Shown here in pieces: positions 59,127 to 64,000 of a DNA stretch of 64,000 nucleotides. The translations under genes were made by a program, and so were the position numbers. The notes below the pieces were generated by a model, which worked only from the letters and a program-made list of their open reading frames with translations, did not search any database and was not told the DNA's origin. The DNA is from Bromus sterilis (lineage: Eukaryota; Streptophyta; Magnoliopsida; Poales; Poaceae), in contig OX465596.1 of assembly GCA_950022295.1 (NCBI GenBank), positions 218,829,501 through 218,893,500 on the forward strand, written 5' to 3'. Each line of letters opens with the position of its first letter. Positions within the stretch are counted from its first letter, which is position 1.

Positions 59127-59445
59127 TACGTCCGACTCCCCGACTCGAACGTAGCCTCGGGGGCTACTCCCATTGGGAGCGTAGACGCGCACCCAATAGA
59201 GTTTGAACAAGAAGGCCACAGCCAGCTGCACCTGCGAAAGGACACGAGACTCGCAAAGGGTGTAGTCATCACTATCTCCAACTTCACCCCGGCGAAGATC
59301 AACCGCAGCTGCTCCAAGGATGGCGCCAAAGGAAATAGGCCAAGTTTCTCTCAGCCTACGCTCGACTCTACAACTCGAAAGAAGCCTCGGGGGCTACTCC
59401 CATCGGGAGCGCTGACGTGCACCCGATAGAATCTACGTCCAAAAG
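59127..59445 (+). repeat. Two diverged ~90-bp repeats in element D
   Basis: About 59127-59212 and 59350-59432 share TCAGCCTACG, GCCTCGGGGGCTACTCCCAT, GGGAGCG and GCACCC-GATAGA-like blocks. The CTCGGGGGCTAC core again matches the polypurine tract. Confidence 0.7.
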
Positions 59446-59908
59446 CAGTACACCAGGAGGAGCCGAACACATTTCAAGCAGTTAAGACACAGCAGAAGGA
59501 GTCGACGACCTGGCACAGTCGAGTGCATAATGGTAGAAAGACTAGAGGCAAAACACTTTGCTCAAACAGCCTGAAATACAACTTGGACACAAAGACTCAG
59601 TTACATTTGGATAGAAGGCAGCTCCTACTACAAGAGGGAATCAGCCAAGGAATTATGACTTCTACATGTGTGCCCATGAAATACATGACTACATTACAAG
59701 GACATCAACACAGATAACGGGAGGAAAAGGGACTCGTGGAGGACGTCAATGACATAACAAAAGGTGAAGCTCGAGTTATTTCTCGATGCTCCACCAGCTT
59801 CTTCTCTAGCTCCACGAGTTTTTTCTTCAACCCCTCTGCAGCAGCACCACCACCAGCTTCTTCTCCAGCTGCAGCCACACAGCCGTCGAAGAAAAGCCGT
59901 CGTCAGCC
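59446..59908. other. Element D 3' region, no feature seen
   Basis: Between the diverged repeats and the antisense ORF I see no ORF, repeat or signal I can support. I found no clear polyadenylation signal for the antisense ORF. Confidence 0.4.
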
Positions 59909-60526
59909 CTACGAAGCCCCTTGGCGTGCTCGCTTGGTCGAAGGCTTGACGTCGACGTCCTCGCCAGAGCTGGCCACCAAGTCATCACCACCAGAGGAGC
60001 TCCTGGAAGACGGAGTCGAAGAAGAAGAAGGCGTAGCACCCCCCGACCTTGTGGAAACGTCGCTGCTTGACTCCTGAGCTCGCGGGTCCATGCTGTTGCC
60101 GCTCGGATCAAAAGCACGGACGGCAACAGTGCCCTCACCATCAAATCGACAGCAAAGAACATCGCCATCGCGCAGACCCAAACGGCGAGAAAACGAACTC
60201 CAGTCAGAACCAAGAAAGACCAAGCAGGAACGGTCAAACTCCAAATCGACGTAGGAGGGAGCTCGATCGTTCCCCTGAAGACGCAGAAGCAAGCCATCCA
60301 AACCAAGATCGACCACAATGGCAGAAGAAGAAGGAGGAAGAAGAACGCGAGTGGCACTAAGGCCACGAACGCGCAATAAGAAGTCATGCTGCCAAAAGCC
60401 CTCTGCAGAAGAAGAAGAAGAAGGTGGTAGCGGAGTGCCATGTCGACCACCGCGTCCAGAACGAGGAGTACGGCCACCTCTACTACGACGGATGCGGCCA
60501 CGGCCGGAGCCTCGTTTTGGAGTCAT
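59909..60526 (-). CDS. Antisense ORF of element D: RG-rich protein with B3-like domain, 205 aa
   Basis: Complete minus-strand ORF from ATG at 60526 to TAG at 59909, opposite to gag-pol. Residues 4-30 are Arg/Gly-rich (GRGRIRRSRGGR) and 36-40 are Ser. About 46-141 resembles a plant B3 DNA-binding domain: an LRVRGLSATRVLLPP entry strand, then SDWSSFSRRLGLRDGD (Trp109, Phe112, Leu116, Gly121-Asp122), then a CCRFDGEGTVAVRAFD closing strand pair, which is the characteristic B3 W-x2-F...L-x2-GD...F order. The tail is Ser-rich and ends basic (KPSTKRARQ). A TATA box lies 66-73 bp upstream of the ATG. Antisense extra ORFs in the 3' region are known for Tat elements such as Grande; I do not know of one with a B3 fold. 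The B3 call is pattern-based. Confidence 0.68.
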   Translation of the reverse strand: MTPKRGSGRGRIRRSRGGRTPRSGRGGRHGTPLPPSSSSSAEGFWQHDFLLRVRGLSATRVLLPPSSSAIVVDLGLDGLLLRLQGNDRAPSYVDLEFDRSCLVFLGSDWSSFSRRLGLRDGDVLCCRFDGEGTVAVRAFDPSGNSMDPRAQESSSDVSTRSGGATPSSSSTPSSRSSSGGDDLVASSGEDVDVKPSTKRARQGAS

Positions 60527-60591
60527 GAAAAGTTAGTAAAAGGGAAGTAGAAGAGGAGACAGATGGAGGAAAACAAACCAGGACGAAGCCA

Positions 60592-60599
60592 ATTTATAG
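60592..60599 (-). promoter_or_regulatory. TATA box for the antisense ORF
   Basis: The minus strand reads CTATAAAT, 66-73 bp upstream of the ATG at 60526, leaving room for a start site about 30 bp downstream and a 5' UTR of about 35-40 nt. The context suggests an independent promoter rather than LTR-driven expression. Confidence 0.6.
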
Positions 60600-61040
60600 T
60601 GCAAGGAAGCCCCGACGCGGTAAGGCCAAGTGATGCCCGCACTTAAACCTACGCCGACGCTTCAAAATCCTAGGCCAAAGATGCTCGCCCACGGGGTGCA
60701 CTGTTCATACTACCATCAAATCACGTGCGTTGGAAACGCGCGCCTCGGGAACTTAACCGGCGCTGCTCGCACGCCACTGAGCTCATCATTATGACCGGTC
60801 AAGATGAAAAGACAGTTCACTACCAAGCATCTATGACAATAACCACACAGTGATGTGCTTATCCTGATAGAAGGAAAAAAAGCAGAAGACCAACCAACGT
60901 CTTGTCACAGGCAAAAGCGTATCAGGTACCTACCGACGCCTAGAGATTTTATCAGATCTTTTCCCAACAAAGCAAAAAATCTCACTCCCATCGGGAGAAG
61001 CCCATCTCGAGAGTCCCCAGGTGCTCACTCATCTGAAGAT
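60600..61040. other. Element D 3' region upstream of the antisense promoter
   Basis: No ORF above background and no repeat seen. It would be the 5' flank of the antisense gene. Confidence 0.4.
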
Positions 61041-61043
61041 CAA

Positions 61044-61235
61044 CAAGGTGCTCGAGTAATCAATCGCACGCACTAGAGTTACAGGTGCTCCCTCACCTAT
61101 GGACCCACAAGGTGCTCGAGTAATCACTCGCACGCACTAGAGTTACAGGTGCTCCCTCACCTATGGACCCACAAGGTGCTCGAGTGACCACTCGCACCCT
61201 TGAGAATCTCGGGTGCTCCCTCACCTCTAAAAGAA
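61044..61235 (+). repeat. Three-unit, 64-bp tandem repeat in element D
   Basis: Units start CAAGGTGCTCGAGT at 61044, 61108 and 61172. The first two are nearly identical and the third diverges in its second half. A partial unit precedes them (about 61015-61040). It is distinct in sequence from the 66-bp array. Confidence 0.8.
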
Positions 61236-61861
61236 ATTCAAAACAGCTTTCGAGTAATTACTCGCAGAAGGATTCCTCGCCTGAGCACTCGAAACAAGCT
61301 CCGCGAGTAAGATGAGTGAACAGCTCGCTTGATGATTTGTTCCAAGTGGGTGAAATGCTATAAGGCTCCGCGCCTCAAAAACACACCTATTCCTGGAACC
61401 ACGACACACTGTGCCCAGATGCCACGCAAGATTAGCGTGTAGGTAAGACCCCGCTGCGAAGTTCGGCCGGGCTGGGACTTGCCGAAGAGCGATTTCACTC
61501 CCAACCTTTCCATGCGCTGCGCATGAAGTATAAATCCGGGCGGACGCGCCTTCGGCTATGCAACCAGCTGGCGGCAAATGAACACTGTAAGACCTGAAAC
61601 GGACGGACTTTTGCTATGCTCCAGTATCCCAAGCTCATGTCGAGGGACATGGGTTTGATTGGGAGATCGTGGTATTTGCCACTAGCGCAATTCACCAAGG
61701 CTCGATCCGTCGACTCCTTGGGCCCTTTCTGCTTAACATCCCTCGAAACAGGTTTTGTCATGGCCACCATGCTGCCAGCGACCGCGGGTGCACCGCGCAT
61801 ACAAGCCACGGACGTATGAAGACGAACTCGATTCCCTGCGCGACTCTTCGAGTCCCCCAGG
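61236..61861. other. Element D 3' untranslated region
   Basis: Sequence between the 64-bp repeat and the polypurine tract. It has small frames on both strands only (a 143-codon minus frame at 61495-61926 runs into the LTR); no domain or repeat I can support. Confidence 0.4.
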
Positions 61862-61875
61862 CACTCGGGGGCTAC
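61862..61875 (+). other. Element D polypurine tract
   Basis: CACTCGGGGGCTAC lies directly before the LTR start TGACGAGG. It is not a pure purine run, but its position and G-run fit, and the tandem array carries many near-copies. Confidence 0.7.
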
Positions 61876-62108
61876 TGACGAGGGGGTGACCCCACGACTC
61901 CTACTAATGGGCCTACCCGGTGTCATTGAAGGCCCACGGAGCTACCTCCGGATTCACCTTGGCCCGCTAGATGGCACCGACATTGGGAGTCCTCGACTGA
62001 CAAGGAAGGTGCAGGGACTTGCCGTACAAGCGAGGGATAGATTTCCTGTAATTGTAGATTGATTCCCCGAGACCTGGTCTACTATATAAAGGCCAGGAGG
62101 GGCAACGC
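61876..62108 (+). repeat. Element D 3' LTR, first 233 bp
   Basis: It matches 52722-52952 with five mismatches. It is cut just after the TATA box by element E; AACGC (62104-62108) is the likely target site of E. Confidence 0.92.
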
Positions 62109-62875
62109 TGTAAGGCCCGATATGCGGTACTGTTTCAGATTCGGGCGTTTCCGGCCGAACCCGAGGACGAAGCACATATCGGACCCACCGCGACATATGA
62201 CAAAGCCATATGCCCCGGATTTCCAACATGATATCACAACATTACAGATACAAGGATACAGCATCTTATACAATCGGCATACAACTGCCTCAAATATAAT
62301 ACAACAGCGGAAGATACATGTCTGAGTACAGACTACAAGCAAATGCCTACTGGCAAAGAGAAAAGCATCGATCCCATAACCATACGGGTCCAGGCCGTCC
62401 GCCGGGATCCGCCTAACTAGTCGTCGTCGAGTCTCCACGTGAAACGTCGATCACCGTACCTGTTGTCGATCAGAACCCTGAAAAGAGTTTGGGGGTAGTA
62501 TCATGAGTACAGAGGTACTCAGCATCCAACTGTAGTGGTCATCTGACCCAGCAAGGACTTCATCACTCGTCATTCTAGGACAACTAGTAGTTTACGGTAA
62601 GGAAGGGGTAAGTGGTGAGGTTGTTGCCGCACTAGCATTTATGAAGTGGCTAACGATCTAAAGAGTAAGATAAGAAGCCAAGCATTCGATGAGGAATCGC
62701 CTCCAACAAGTCTTGCTATCAACTACTTACGCAAACATAACACCTATCCTATCCTTGTCCTCCTCTTCGCATCCCGACGAAGAAGAAGCTGTCAAGGCAC
62801 ACACACACGTTGATCAAGTTATATTAAGATTATCTCAGTTGTTGTTGTCTATGAACAAGGAGTAGGTCTTAAGTC

Positions 62876-62923
62876 GTCCATAACCGTGGACACGGCTTCT
62901 CGAAAAGATTTAACCCTGCAGGG
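62876..62923 (-). promoter_or_regulatory. Triple-palindrome LTR module, element E
   Basis: P3 is GTCC-8 nt-GGAC (62876-62891). P2 is CTTCTCGAAAAG (62896-62907, one mismatched pair, changed in sequence but still near-palindromic). P1 is CCCTGCAGGG, perfect (62914-62923). Confidence 0.65.
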
Positions 62924-63961
62924 GTGTACCAACTGCCCATTACGAGGCTCCGCACGCACGCTCGTCACTCTCAGTTGCTACCCATTATAGGCAACCATTT
63001 TATGATTTAGTTCCGAGAGATCCGAAACGACAGGTCCCTCTAACTAACAACGCACAAATCCGGGTGGCCCCCGGTGAGTCGACATCCAACTCAAAAGCCG
63101 GCCGCGCTCTCGAATCGGCCTCTACCGTCTGGATGAGGTCGGGTTAGCTACCCAAACAGATGTGGGCAACCCCCTAGCTCCCTGAGGTGGACCAACAAAG
63201 AAACCATGTCTCCGCTGGCCCAAGTTGTTTTAAAAGATATCTGCTAGGAGCGACCCGACAAGATATATATGCATGTTTTCAAATGGTAAATCAGCTTGGG
63301 CCACCACTAGAAATGTTTGAAGCTAGATAGGTAAGAAAAGGGGACCCCATAAAATCCCACACGCGGTTAGGCACGCTCAGTCTTAAAACCAATACCCGGA
63401 ACTCGGATCCTAGGTGACTCGAATGGAACAAAGCGTCGCCGGTTGCCGGCCTGGGCAACCTCCGGCGAGGCGGGCGGCGCAGGGGCGACGGGAGCGGGGC
63501 GCGACGGCGGCGCGGGGAGCCGGCGTCTAGGGGAGGAGGCGGCGCGAGCTCGGGGCTGCCTCCAATGGCGGCTCCATGGCGCGGACGTCCTGTTCCAGAG
63601 CAGAGAGAGGACGAGGATGAGAGGAAGAAGGAGAGGAGAAGGGAGAGGGAAGGAGGGGAGAGGGAGGTCCGGCGGCCTGCGGGGTGGCGGCGCACGGCTG
63701 CTGCCGGCGAGAGCGGCGGCGGCTCGGCCTCCATGGCCATGGAGCTCGGGCGCGGGAGGAGATGGCGCAGAGAGAGAGGATCCAGGGCACTGACGTGGCG
63801 GCTTCCGGGCGCGTCCGATCTGCGATCCGACGGCCGAAACGGATCTGGGAGCTAGGGTTTCGGGATTTTGGGGTGTTTTTGGGCAGATCTGAGACAGATC
63901 AGGGGGGTGGCTGCAAAATTGGCTTAGGGAAACCCTAAGTGGGGGTGGGAGAGTGGTGGTC

Positions 63962-63969
63962 TATTTATA
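63962..63969 (-). promoter_or_regulatory. TATA box in the element E LTR
   Basis: The minus strand reads TATAAATA within GCTATAAATAGACC, a canonical plant TATA box, 100 bp before the GC-rich stretch in element sense. Confidence 0.6.
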
Positions 63970-64000
63970 GCATGGTTGGCTGGCAGTTTGCAAAAACATC

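Larger units (their letters stand above)
52722..62108 (+). mobile_element. Element D, Ogre/Tat-type Ty3/gypsy retrotransposon
   Basis: 5' LTR, non-methionine primer-binding site, gag-like and pol reading frame with a second RNase H, then a 3.7 kb 3' region with tandem repeats and an antisense ORF, then the start of the 3' LTR, which is cut by element E at 62108. The left flank GTACC (52717-52721) is the likely target site. The two LTR pieces differ at 5 of 233 positions. Confidence 0.93.
62109..64000 (-). repeat. Element E LTR, partial, probably minus strand
   Basis: It starts TGTAAGGCCCG and runs off the window. The minus orientation is inferred from the palindrome module, which has the same polarity as in B and C, and from a minus-strand TATAAATA at 63962-63969, followed in element sense by a GC-rich stretch (about 63870-63430), as in C. 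The 100-150 codon frames in the GC-rich part have no recognised domain. No internal region of E is in the window. Confidence 0.72.

Noticed and set aside
59827..60501. 224-codon minus frame overlapping the B3-like ORF
   Set aside because: It is the shifted frame of the same DNA, Leu-rich without a pattern; the 205-codon frame has the B3-like order, an earlier ATG and the TATA box at the right distance.

Overview
The window is intergenic DNA from a large grass genome, most likely a Triticeae species (wheat, Aegilops, barley or rye). Almost every base can be assigned to nested LTR retrotransposons. The best lineage clue is the Copia element at 39178-48482, whose termini match the BARE-1/WIS/Angela group. 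I see no host gene, tRNA, rRNA or CRISPR array.

Layout, with my own letters. G is the oldest layer: a minus-strand Ty3/gypsy gag-protease fragment (11684-13671). Element A (plus, 1-11683, 5' end outside the window) sits in G. Element B (minus, from 13672) also sits in G, and its internal part is 17228-23395. B's 5' LTR (23396-24058 plus 36675-37542) is split by element F (plus, 24059-36669, perfect CCAAT target duplication) and then cut by element C (minus, from 37543). C's 3' LTR holds the BARE/Angela-like Copia element (minus, 39178-48482, perfect AGAGG duplication). C's reverse transcriptase is cut at 52721 by element D (plus, 52722-62108). D's 3' LTR is cut by element E (minus LTR, 62109 to the end). 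The deepest chain is G > B > C > D > E.

A and F are related chromovirus-type (Tekay/Del-like) Ty3 elements. B and C form a second related pair. D is an Ogre/Tat-type Ty3 element with a second RNase H. By-eye LTR comparison gives an order of age: A has 1 mismatch seen in 1611 bp, the Copia element about 30 in 2128 bp, D 5 in 233 bp, F about 5-6% over a short sample, and B about 8% over a short sample.

Five signals go beyond ordinary transposon annotation. (1) A compound of three palindromes or hairpins, with compensating arm changes, is shared by the LTRs of A, F, B, C and E. (2) An intact antisense ORF with its own TATA box lies in D and encodes an RG-rich protein with a B3-like DNA-binding region. 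(3) An extra ORF lies between primer-binding site and gag in A, with a decayed counterpart in B; it has a dsRBD-like pattern and its ATG directly follows a splice-acceptor-like AG. (4) A phased heat-shock-element-like array lies upstream of the TATA box in the Copia LTRs. (5) D carries a 12-unit, 66-bp array in which each unit is a hairpin containing a copy of the element's own polypurine-tract motif.
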